Source of the DNA: Bacillota bacterium
GTDB lineage: Bacteria > Bacillota > Clostridia > Christensenellales > CAG-138
Assembly (NCBI GenBank): GCA_023435025.1
Contig: JAEYSE010000011.1
Span: 1-59,512 of the forward strand
Length of the DNA stretch: 59,512 nt
Reading direction: 5' to 3'
A program made the translations under genes and the position numbers. Positions 25,410 through 32,804 of the stretch are shown in pieces. The notes below the pieces were generated by a model, which saw only the letters and a list, made by a program, of their open reading frames with translations, ran no database searches and had not been told where the DNA came from. Numbering within the stretch: the stretch's first letter is position 1; every line of letters starts with the position of its first letter.

Positions 25410-25841
25410 CTAAGAAACCTGACGGATGGAGTGGATTCGAAGCCCGCTTACATCCGTACCCATTTGCGCTGAGAGCGCGGCGGCAATGGCCGCCACGAAT
25501 TCGCCCCTGTTATAAGCGCGTGGCGCGACCGGGCGGATGGAATGAATCCGAAGTCCGCTTACATCCGTACCCATTTGCGCCGCGATGGCTGCGGAAACCG
25601 CAGCGACAAACGCCCCCCTGTTGGGAGCGGCAGCGCCTACGCGCCGTATGGAATGGATGCGAAGCCCGCTTACGTCAGCCCCCATTTCCATGGCAATGGC
25701 GGAGGCGATGGCCGCGACAAACTGCGGCCTGTTTGTAATTGCCGACTCAGGCTGCTGTACGGGAGACGCCGCCAAAGACGCTATGGGAGCCTCATCCGCC
25801 TTTTTGCCAAACAACCGGCGAAAAAAGCTTTTCATCCCCAA
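25410..25841 (-). CDS. triple-repeat protein related to decarboxylase gamma/delta/epsilon subunit C-termini
   Basis: A 143-residue soluble protein. After a basic start (KSFFRRLFGKK) and a short linker it consists of three 37-residue repeats (residues 37-73, 74-110, 111-143) with consensus NRxxFVAAIAxAIAxxMGTDVSGLRIHSIRxV. This motif resembles the C-terminal peptide of OadG/MmdD/GcdD and the small MmdE subunit of sodium-pump decarboxylases. Those gamma/delta subunits normally have one copy and an N-terminal membrane helix; here no membrane helix is visible. The TTG at 25841 is 8 bases after GGAGG. It is first in an operon with the biotin carrier and oadA, so an assembly role is likely. Family relation is by eye. 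Confidence 0.75.
   Translation of the reverse strand: MGMKSFFRRLFGKKADEAPIASLAASPVQQPESAITNRPQFVAAIASAIAMEMGADVSGLRIHSIRRVGAAAPNRGAFVAAVSAAIAAQMGTDVSGLRIHSIRPVAPRAYNRGEFVAAIAAALSAQMGTDVSGLRIHSIRQVS
25413..25733 (-). repeat. three tandem 111-bp coding repeats
   Basis: The three protein repeats correspond to DNA units 25733-25623, 25622-25512 and 25511-25413 (the last is shortened). Blocks such as CTTACATCCGTACCCATTTG recur identically in two units, pointing to duplication with subsequent divergence. Confidence 0.85.
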
Positions 25842-26011
25842 TGTTTTCACCTCCAATTAAAAGATTTTGTTATGACCAGACAAGATAAATTCAATTGGGA
25901 TTATTCCCGGTGGCGATACAATCCAAAATTTCCGCATTTTAATATAATCATATTCTATCACCTTTAATCCATGGATATCAAGCGTATTTTCTCATTATTA
26001 TACGAAAAAAA

Positions 26012-26042
26012 GGACCGCGCTAACCATTTCTTTGCGCCGTCC
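26012..26042 (-). terminator. terminator of the rluB transcript
   Basis: On the minus strand, arms GGACGGCGC and GCGCGGTCC (one mismatch pair) with a 13-base loop are followed by seven T residues. Confidence 0.8.
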
Positions 26043-26069
26043 GTTCCAGATGGTGTTCCTGCGTTATAA

Positions 26070-26795
26070 TCAATTTTTATCGTCGGATAATAGAGCGTCC
26101 ATCCACGCGAGCTCTTCCCGGCTTAGGTAACGCCACTCTCCCGGCTTAAGGCCACCCAATGTAAGCGCGCCGACGCGCTCGCGCTTTAGCAGCATTGTCC
26201 TATGCCCCACCGCTTCAAGCATCCTCCGCACCTGGCGGTTGCGCCCTTCCCGTATGGTGATGAGCAGGCTCGTATGCCCCGTCTTCGTCGGGCGGACGCG
26301 TTCCACTTTGGCGGGCAGCGTCATGCCGTCGGAAAGGTTGACGCCGTTCTTTAACTGCGCCGCTTCTTCGGGCAAAAGCGTACCGTCGCATACGGCGTAA
26401 TACGTCTTTTCTATCTTGTACCTGGGGTGCGTCATCTTCTGGGCCAGGCTGCCGTCGTTGGTCATGATCAGCAGACCTTCCGAGTTGATGTCAAGCCGCC
26501 CCACATTGTAAAGCCTTTGCGGAAACTCGGTAAAATAGGCCTGTACCGTCTTTCTGCCCTCTGGGTCGCTGCTGGTTGAAACAACGCCGCGCGGCTTATA
26601 GAACACAAGCACGACACGTTCATTTTCCTGATAAAGCGGCGCGCCGTCGAATGTGACTTCGTCATGCGCTTCATCCACCGTGCTACCGATTGTAGCAACT
26701 TCCCCGTTGATCCTTACGCGGCCTTCGCGTATGTATTCTTCACATTGACGTCTTGATGCAACGCCCGCCTGAGCCATAAACTTCTGTAACCGCAT
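26070..26795 (-). CDS. rluB: RsuA/RluB family pseudouridine synthase
   Basis: A 241-residue rRNA pseudouridine synthase, probably acting on 23S rRNA position 2605. An N-terminal S4 RNA-binding domain (MRLQKFMAQAGVASRRQCEEYI) is followed by the catalytic domain with VGRLDINSEGLLIMTND, whose aspartate is the nucleophile, and GRNRQVRRMLEAVGH. The ATG at 26795 follows GGGGG. It is last in the DUF2953-ytfJ-dac-rluB series, a typical clostridial order. Confidence 0.92.
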   Translation of the reverse strand: MRLQKFMAQAGVASRRQCEEYIREGRVRINGEVATIGSTVDEAHDEVTFDGAPLYQENERVVLVFYKPRGVVSTSSDPEGRKTVQAYFTEFPQRLYNVGRLDINSEGLLIMTNDGSLAQKMTHPRYKIEKTYYAVCDGTLLPEEAAQLKNGVNLSDGMTLPAKVERVRPTKTGHTSLLITIREGRNRQVRRMLEAVGHRTMLLKRERVGALTLGGLKPGEWRYLSREELAWMDALLSDDKN

Positions 26796-26834
26796 ATTTC
26801 CCCCAACCATCCGAATAAAAGAACCTGATTCCCG

Positions 26835-27956
26835 TTACGCGGTCCATCCCCGTGCGATCTCCCAGAGAAAATACGGGAACTCTTTGCGAAGGACCGTTTC
26901 TGAAGCGACCAACGGAACCGCGTGCAGACGTTTCCCGTCGCCCCAGGCTTCCAGCATGCCGACGACCTGATCCTCATAAACGGGCGCCTCTACGGTCTCC
27001 TTGCTGACGACTTTGAGCGTTACGGCGTTCTCAGGCTCGTCCTGACGCATCGGAATCAGTATATCTTCTTTGGCCCGTATTTCCAAGCTGTTTTTCATGC
27101 CACGGTTGACCTTAAGAGTAGCCACGGTGTCCCCGGCCTTAGCAAAAGTCTTCCATGTGTAATCAGTAAAGCCGTAATCGAGCATGGCCTTCGCGTCGTT
27201 CCACATATCCGGGCAATTCAACACGACGCCTACAATGGTATGGCCTCCCCGCTCGGCCGAGAAGGCAAGGCAGCGGCCCGCAGCCTTGGTAAACCCCGTC
27301 TTGATACCGTTGCCGCCCTCATATTGCCAGAGGATTTTGTTTTTGTTTTTAAACGTGCGTATGATGTCGCCGGAGGTGGTTTTCCAGTACTTTGTGGAAA
27401 CGATCTTCCGGAAGGCCTCATTCTGCATGGCTACGCTCGAAATTAAGGCAAGATCATACGCGGAGGTATAATGCGCCTGATCATGCAGGCCGTTGGGTGT
27501 GACAAAATTGGTATTGGTACACCCAATCTCTTTCGCACGGTTGTTCATAATCTGTGCAAAGCCTTCTACCGAGCCGCCGATATGGATGGCAAGCGTTACC
27601 GCGGCATCGTTGCCCGAGGAGAGCATAAGCCCGTAAAGGAGATCTTCTATTGTGATTTTCTCCCCGTTGTTTAGATATATGCTGGAGCCTTCCATACCGT
27701 ATGCCTCTTTGGGCACGGTCACCACGGTATCAAGCGAGCAGGTTTCAAGCGCAATGAGCGCCGTCATAATTTTTGTGGTGCTGGCCATGGGCAACTGCGC
27801 GTGCGCATTTTGCGCAAACAGCACGCGTTTTGTAGTCACATCCATCAAAACCGCGCCCGATACGCCTACTTCGGGTTTCGCAGCAAGCGCGGGGAAAGCG
27901 GCGCCGGTCAGGAACAGGAAAGCCAGCAAAAGAAACAGCCAACGTATCGACTTCAT
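26835..27956 (-). CDS. D-alanyl-D-alanine carboxypeptidase (low-molecular-weight PBP)
   Basis: A 373-residue penicillin-binding protein that trims the terminal D-Ala of peptidoglycan stem peptides. It has a signal peptide (residues 1-25), the SxxK active site in MASTTKIM, SGN in LSSGNDAAV and KTG in GIKTGFTKAAG, plus a C-terminal beta domain with a hydrophobic tail. Its place between ytfJ and an RsuA/RluB gene matches DacF/DacB-type enzymes of sporulation clusters, so a spore-cortex role is likely but not proven. Confidence 0.93.
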   Translation of the reverse strand: MKSIRWLFLLLAFLFLTGAAFPALAAKPEVGVSGAVLMDVTTKRVLFAQNAHAQLPMASTTKIMTALIALETCSLDTVVTVPKEAYGMEGSSIYLNNGEKITIEDLLYGLMLSSGNDAAVTLAIHIGGSVEGFAQIMNNRAKEIGCTNTNFVTPNGLHDQAHYTSAYDLALISSVAMQNEAFRKIVSTKYWKTTSGDIIRTFKNKNKILWQYEGGNGIKTGFTKAAGRCLAFSAERGGHTIVGVVLNCPDMWNDAKAMLDYGFTDYTWKTFAKAGDTVATLKVNRGMKNSLEIRAKEDILIPMRQDEPENAVTLKVVSKETVEAPVYEDQVVGMLEAWGDGKRLHAVPLVASETVLRKEFPYFLWEIARGWTA

Positions 27957-27980
27957 AAAGCCTTTGTCCGCACCCGAAGG

Positions 27981-28466
27981 TTATCCCTGTGGGTAGGTAT
28001 CGTCGGTGCTGCTTGTCTCGCTTGTGGTTGTAGTTGTAGTTGTGGTTGTAGGGTTGTTCTGCGCTGAGCTGGATGCCTGCTTGATCAAGCGGTCCACCTC
28101 GCGGATGGTTTCCGGTACCATTTCAATAACACGGTCGAGCGTGCAGCTGTAGTTCGCAGGAAGCACATGTACTACACCGTTGGTAATGGCCAAAAATGCC
28201 ATAGGCGTCAGGTTTAAGCCGCCAACGGAAGTACCGGCGAACGGGAAGCGTCCTTCCTCCTGTTCCCCAGTTGTTTCGCGCCGTGAGTTCTTGTGGGGGC
28301 CATATTCTCCGCCACCGGAAAGGAACCCCAGGCATACTCGAGAAACGGGGATGATTATGGTATCGCTGCCCGTCATAACGGGATCGCCCACAATGGTGTT
28401 GACATCCACCATCTCTTTGAGCTGTTCCATAGTAGTCTTCATGATGTTTTCGATAGGATGCGCCAT
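27981..28466 (-). CDS. ytfJ: GerW/YtfJ family sporulation protein
   Basis: A 161-residue protein of the GerW (YtfJ) family, required for proper spore germination in Bacillus. The family core HPIENIMKTTMEQLKEMVDV with NTIVGDPV, then the Gly-rich LGFLSGGGEYG and ITPMAFL-like segments, are present. The C-terminus is a Thr-rich low-complexity tail encoded by GTTGTA-type repeats. The ATG at 28466 matches the family start and lies inside the end of the upstream gene; the ATG at 28502 is an alternative. A good marker that the organism forms spores or descends from spore formers. Confidence 0.9.
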   Translation of the reverse strand: MAHPIENIMKTTMEQLKEMVDVNTIVGDPVMTGSDTIIIPVSRVCLGFLSGGGEYGPHKNSRRETTGEQEEGRFPFAGTSVGGLNLTPMAFLAITNGVVHVLPANYSCTLDRVIEMVPETIREVDRLIKQASSSAQNNPTTTTTTTTTSETSSTDDTYPQG

Positions 28467-29116
28467 ACTGTTGCTTGCCCCTTTCTGTTCTTCAAATGCC
28501 ATATAAGGATGGCGCTAATAATATGGACGGGCGGACAGCAGGCTATGCCTTCCAAATTTAGCCGAAAACTGTCTTTTGAAAATTCCGGACTCAGATGCAG
28601 TTGAAGCGGCGCATCCCGTTTCTCAGTACCTGCCGTGGCATAAAGCGCCTGCAGGAAGGAGGACACCAGACCCGTAAACAATACCGTCAAAAATGCGTCG
28701 TCTCTGACGCCGACCTCGACGTCGGCCTGCAACTTTTTGATGCGGATATGCCGCCAAATACGCTCGAAAGGCAGCTTCATGCGGCCTTCCTTGTGCCGTT
28801 TTTCCTTTTTCGGCCGCCCGGGTTTCCATAATACGCGGGGCTTTTCTTCTCCATGGTAGAGCAGGACATGCAAGGGAGGCTCCTCGAATAAATTGGCGCG
28901 CAGCCGGTAGTTGAGCCGGATCAATCCATTAAAAAAGCGGACCTGCAGCTTCACTTCCGCCCCGCGCGGCATGGTAAGTGCAGCCGTGAGCATGAGTTCG
29001 ACCGGCCACCACAACGCCACAGCGATCAGTAATAGCAGCAGGAGCAGGATGATGAATACCGGATGCAACCAAAGCACCGCCTTCCTCTGTTGCGCAACCG
29101 GCAGGCTTTTGGCCAT
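28439..29116 (-). CDS. DUF2953 domain membrane protein
   Basis: A 225-residue protein with one N-terminal membrane helix (VFIILLLLLLLIAVALWW) and a DUF2953 region in the rest. The family is common in spore formers, between scpB and ytfJ, with unknown function. The ATG at 29116 follows GAGAGGGGCAGG. It overlaps ytfJ by 28 bases. Confidence 0.82.
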   Translation of the reverse strand: MAKSLPVAQQRKAVLWLHPVFIILLLLLLLIAVALWWPVELMLTAALTMPRGAEVKLQVRFFNGLIRLNYRLRANLFEEPPLHVLLYHGEEKPRVLWKPGRPKKEKRHKEGRMKLPFERIWRHIRIKKLQADVEVGVRDDAFLTVLFTGLVSSFLQALYATAGTEKRDAPLQLHLSPEFSKDSFRLNLEGIACCPPVHIISAILIWHLKNRKGQATVWRILSKTS

Positions 29117-29162
29117 AATAAAACCTGCCCCTCTCTTTATTGCCAATACCAGCAAAAAGAGA

Positions 29163-29176
29163 CATGCCTTAGCATG
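29163..29176 (-). terminator. possible terminator of the PBP-SEDS-FHA transcript
   Basis: A small stem CATGC/GCATG with a 4-base loop followed on the minus strand by TCTCTTTTT, 72 bases past the PBP stop. Confidence 0.45.
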
Positions 29177-29247
29177 CCCCCTCTAAAGAAAAATCATGAG
29201 AAAACAGGTAAATCTATGAAATCCTGCGCGTCCTATCCATTGGCGCC

Positions 29248-30771
29248 TTAATAGCCAAGATTAATCGCCTTCTCAAGCACCCGGCCGGCGATGGGCGCGG
29301 CGTTCCTGCCGCCGCTTCCGCCTTTTTCCAGTACCACACAGATGGCAAGCGGATGCTCTTCATCCTCCACAAAGCCGATAAACCAGGCGTTGGGTGCGGC
29401 CTCGCCCGAGGAAACCTCGGCGGTACCCGTCTTGCCCGCCACGGTTACGCCGGAAACCGCGGCTCTCGTCCCCGTGCCGTTTTTCACAGTCTCCGCCATG
29501 AACCCTGCGAGTATTTGGGCTTCCGCCGCGGACATCGGCTTACGCTCGGTCTCTGTGATAAGCTGGTGGGTGGTGACTCCCATGGCCGATTTTACTTCTT
29601 TAAGCAGCTTGGGCTGCATCATAACGCCGTCGTTGGCGATGGACGCCGCCAGCAGGCACATATGCAGCGGCGTTTCAATATCCGTATACTGCCCCACACC
29701 GGACCAGGCGGTGTTGACGTCCGAAGAAGCTTTTTCAAAGCTTCCTGTGGCGGTCACCATATCATCAAACAAAAAGTTCTCGCCTATGCCAACCTCTTTT
29801 GCGATACGGGCCAGGCGGTCCGCACCAAGCTCCATAGCCAATAACCCGAACACATGGTTGCAGGATTTTGCGAACGCCGTTTTCAAATCAATTTTGCCAT
29901 GGTATTCTTCATTGTAATCCCGCAACACGCGGTAGCCCTGGAGCATACCCGCCTGATTCTCCTGCTCTTCGCCTTCTTGCTGCGCTTCATTTTCCGTCTG
30001 CCCGCTTTCATCCAAGGCAAGGTGTACGTCTGGAAGATACTTACCTGTCTTTTCGTCAAACGCAAGGGGGCCGTCGCAGGTAAACGTGCGCTCCGTTACC
30101 CCGGGAAGATACCGAATGGCTGCAAGCCCCGTAACCACTTTGAACACGGAGCCCGGCGTATAGCGACCGGAGGTGACACGGTTGACCATGGCGCTTTCGT
30201 CAAGCTCCCTGTCGCCATTCAAATACTCCTGAACGTACTTCGGGTCGAATGTCGGCTGACTGACCGAGGCCAGTATTTCGCCGGTCTTATAGTTCATGAC
30301 CACCACCGCGCCCCGGTAATCGTTCATGGCGTCATAGGCGGCGTCGCTAAGCCTTGAGTCAATCGTAAGCACCACGTCCGATCCGTTGACGGGTTTGCCT
30401 GAAAACGCACCCGTAATACGTTCGAATATGCTTTGGTCAAAGCCCAATAAATATTTTGAAAAAAAGTTCTCCGCTCCGAACGTCTGGCCATAATTATCAC
30501 CCACCACATGGGCGTTGGCGCGTCTCACAGAACTGTCGTCAATGTAAACGCGGTCGCCATCCGAATCGGTGGTGGCGAGCACTTTGCCGTTTCTGTCCAG
30601 GATATCGCCGGCGATAACGTTGTTCTTCTGGGCATTTAAACGCGTATTGTAGGGGCTTGCGAACCAGCGGGTGCCATATTGGTCCACCGTATAAACCAGG
30701 TAAATGCTCAGCACCACGAACATGGCACAGAATACAATCAAAAGCCCCTTGATGTTGTTCCTCGTATTCAT
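29248..30771 (-). CDS. class B penicillin-binding protein (PbpA/FtsI-like transpeptidase)
   Basis: A 507-residue membrane-anchored transpeptidase. One N-terminal helix (GLLIVFCAMFVVLSIYLVYTV) precedes the dimerisation-type domain (NNVIAGDILDRNGKVLATT) and the transpeptidase domain with SVFK, SCN and KTG (VAGKTGTAEV) motifs. The ATG at 30771 is 9 bases after GGAGGG; the open frame to 30864 overlaps the SEDS gene. With the upstream SEDS and FHA genes it forms a peptidoglycan synthase pair resembling the RodA-PbpA cluster best known in Actinobacteria and also seen in Clostridia. Confidence 0.94.
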   Translation of the reverse strand: MNTRNNIKGLLIVFCAMFVVLSIYLVYTVDQYGTRWFASPYNTRLNAQKNNVIAGDILDRNGKVLATTDSDGDRVYIDDSSVRRANAHVVGDNYGQTFGAENFFSKYLLGFDQSIFERITGAFSGKPVNGSDVVLTIDSRLSDAAYDAMNDYRGAVVVMNYKTGEILASVSQPTFDPKYVQEYLNGDRELDESAMVNRVTSGRYTPGSVFKVVTGLAAIRYLPGVTERTFTCDGPLAFDEKTGKYLPDVHLALDESGQTENEAQQEGEEQENQAGMLQGYRVLRDYNEEYHGKIDLKTAFAKSCNHVFGLLAMELGADRLARIAKEVGIGENFLFDDMVTATGSFEKASSDVNTAWSGVGQYTDIETPLHMCLLAASIANDGVMMQPKLLKEVKSAMGVTTHQLITETERKPMSAAEAQILAGFMAETVKNGTGTRAAVSGVTVAGKTGTAEVSSGEAAPNAWFIGFVEDEEHPLAICVVLEKGGSGGRNAAPIAGRVLEKAINLGY

Positions 30772-30820
30772 TTCGCCATTCCCTCCCTTCCGGACCGGGC
30801 GCATGCAGCAAAGGCCGCCG

Positions 30821-32065
30821 TCATGCCGCCATCTCCTTGAGCGCACGCTCCAGCGTTTCACCACCCTGTATGGCCACGCCCTCCAATATGCCTAAAAGCA
30901 TCATGCTGGCAATCATGGAACTGCCGCCGTAACTCACAAACGGCAGCGTGATGCCGGTGAGCGGGATCAGCTTGATGACGCCCGCGATGATGATAAAGCT
31001 TTGCAGCGTGATAAGCGCCGTGCAGCCGAATGCCACCAGCATGTTAAACCGGTCCGGCGCGTTCAAAGCAATCATCGCCCCGCGCACAATGAACACAAGG
31101 TAAAAAGCGATGACGCATACGCCGAATATCACGCCGAATTCCTCACAGATGACGGCGAAAATATAGTCCGTATGATAAGCGGGAATGAGCTTGGGGGATC
31201 CTCTTGTAAGCCCCATGCCCCAGAGCCCGCCGCTTGCGATGGCCATAAGCCCCTGGGCAATCTGGTAGCCGTTACCCGAATACGTGGCCCACGGGTTTTT
31301 CCAGATGGCCACGCGTACACGCACATGGTCAAATAGATAATAGCTTGCTACCGCCCCCACGCTGCCACCTGCAAGGCCCATCAGCGTAAGCGCCTTGTTC
31401 CCGGTAGCCACATAGAAGATGATTAGCGACGTAAGGCCGATCAGCACCGCCGCGCCAAGATCACGCTCAATCACAAGCAGACCTACCACGCAAACCACAT
31501 ACGCTAAAAGCGGCCATATGCCCCGTACGTCCCGCGAGCTTGCGAGCCAGTGGCCCAGCACGAACACGGTGGCGACCTTCACAAACTCGGAGGGCTGAAA
31601 ACTCTGCCCGCCGATTGTGATCCAGTTCTTTGCGCCGTATACCTCGTTTCCTATTACAAACAGCACCGCAAGTATACCGATGGAGCCTACCATGAGCAGC
31701 CAGTTGATACGGCGAAACAGGTTGGGAAACCGCATCAGAAGAATACAGAACACCATGGCCAGCATGCCGACGCCAAACCACATGATCTGCTTGAACGCGA
31801 TATCCGGATCGATCCGATATTGAACGATAAGGCCTATGCCCACCAGCACGTTTGCGATGATCAGAAGATACCGGTCCACATGCCGGAATATCAATGTAAG
31901 CGCGATATACTGGAACAACAGCAGCGCCACTAAAATTCCGCCGAATATAAAGGCATTAAAATCAAGCGTGGAATCCCGGAACGCAAGCAGGCTGAACGCG
32001 CTCAGTTCAAACAGTATAATGAGCGTGAGAAGTCCGGCGGCGCTCACATGCTTCCATCTACGCAT
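30821..32065 (-). CDS. SEDS family peptidoglycan glycosyltransferase (FtsW/RodA/SpoVE)
   Basis: A 414-residue polytopic membrane protein with about ten hydrophobic segments. Family motifs include the extracellular loop with QPSEFVK (GGQSFQPSEFVKVATVF), the ERDLGAAVL segment and the C-terminal GITLPFVSYGGSSM. It polymerises lipid II together with a class B PBP, here the next gene 49 bases on. Whether it serves elongation, division or sporulation cannot be told. Confidence 0.94.
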   Translation of the reverse strand: MRRWKHVSAAGLLTLIILFELSAFSLLAFRDSTLDFNAFIFGGILVALLLFQYIALTLIFRHVDRYLLIIANVLVGIGLIVQYRIDPDIAFKQIMWFGVGMLAMVFCILLMRFPNLFRRINWLLMVGSIGILAVLFVIGNEVYGAKNWITIGGQSFQPSEFVKVATVFVLGHWLASSRDVRGIWPLLAYVVCVVGLLVIERDLGAAVLIGLTSLIIFYVATGNKALTLMGLAGGSVGAVASYYLFDHVRVRVAIWKNPWATYSGNGYQIAQGLMAIASGGLWGMGLTRGSPKLIPAYHTDYIFAVICEEFGVIFGVCVIAFYLVFIVRGAMIALNAPDRFNMLVAFGCTALITLQSFIIIAGVIKLIPLTGITLPFVSYGGSSMIASMMLLGILEGVAIQGGETLERALKEMAA

Positions 32066-32525
32066 CCGCTTCTTCCTCCCCGCTTAAATGCAGCACCATG
32101 ACAAGCCCGCCCATTTCCAGCGTATCGCCGGTGTACAGTAGCTCGTCCTTCTTTTTGTTCACGCGCTCCCCGTTGATCAATACGCCCACGTTGGAGCCGT
32201 AATCCGCCAAGTACAAGCCATCTTTCTTTTCAAACAAAAACGCGTGAACAGGTGCCAAGGACGTGAGCTGCACGCTGATATCGCAGCGTTTGGCACGGCC
32301 TATCGTGTTTTCCCGCTTGAGCGGGTACTTAGTGCCGCTGAATTCTTCCGGCGCCATTACCTCCAGGTAGCCGGGGGAAACGCTTCGTACCTTCTGCTTG
32401 ATCTGCTGCACGGTTTTGAATTCCTTCACCGAGTGCAGCACAAGGCGCAGCAGGATATAGAGGATGAGGATCAAAAAGAAATAGCGCATTCCCATGGCCA
32501 CGATATCGTATGCGTTTTCGTACAT
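32058..32525 (-). CDS. membrane-anchored FHA domain protein
   Basis: A 155-residue protein with an N-terminal membrane helix (YFFLILILYILLRLVL) and a C-terminal forkhead-associated domain (about 68-150). The phosphothreonine-binding core appears as TIGRAKRCDISV, followed by LADYGSNVGVLINGE. It overlaps the SEDS gene by 8 bases. FHA-SEDS-PBP order suggests that a Ser/Thr kinase tunes wall synthesis through this protein, as with FhaB in mycobacteria; no kinase is in the window. Confidence 0.88.
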   Translation of the reverse strand: MYENAYDIVAMGMRYFFLILILYILLRLVLHSVKEFKTVQQIKQKVRSVSPGYLEVMAPEEFSGTKYPLKRENTIGRAKRCDISVQLTSLAPVHAFLFEKKDGLYLADYGSNVGVLINGERVNKKKDELLYTGDTLEMGGLVMVLHLSGEEEADA

Positions 32526-32646
32526 GGTCCTCCTCCTTTCGCTGCATTGTTGAAATTTTTACCATCAGGCATACATTTTCATCAAAATCATACCACAAAG
32601 CCGCCCATGAAGACATGGCGGCTTTATGAATTTTTAATTTCAAGTA

Positions 32647-32730
32647 CCTATTCGGGGGCTTCGCCCCGACCCCCCACCCAAGGGACATGTCCCTTGGGAA
32701 TCCCAATTGTCGAACCCCCCCTCGAATAGG
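32647..32730. repeat. 84-bp intergenic element with terminal inverted repeats
   Basis: The outer arms CCTATTCG (32647-32654) and CGAATAGG (32723-32730) are perfect and continue as G and C runs. Inside are a GGGGC-TTC-GCCCC hairpin (32655-32667) and a perfect 22-bp palindrome with arm CCCAAGGGACA (32677-32698). Without coding capacity, it looks like a REP/MITE-type repeat. It occupies the gap between the FHA and P-type ATPase genes; a related degenerate segment (GTTTGGGGGCAGAGCCCTC) follows near 32775. Confidence 0.65.
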
Positions 32731-32804
32731 GCGTTTTCAGAATTGTGTTCTTAGGGCCGTTACAGCCTAAGCGGGTGTTTGGGGGCAGAGCCCTCAAAGT
32801 CCGG

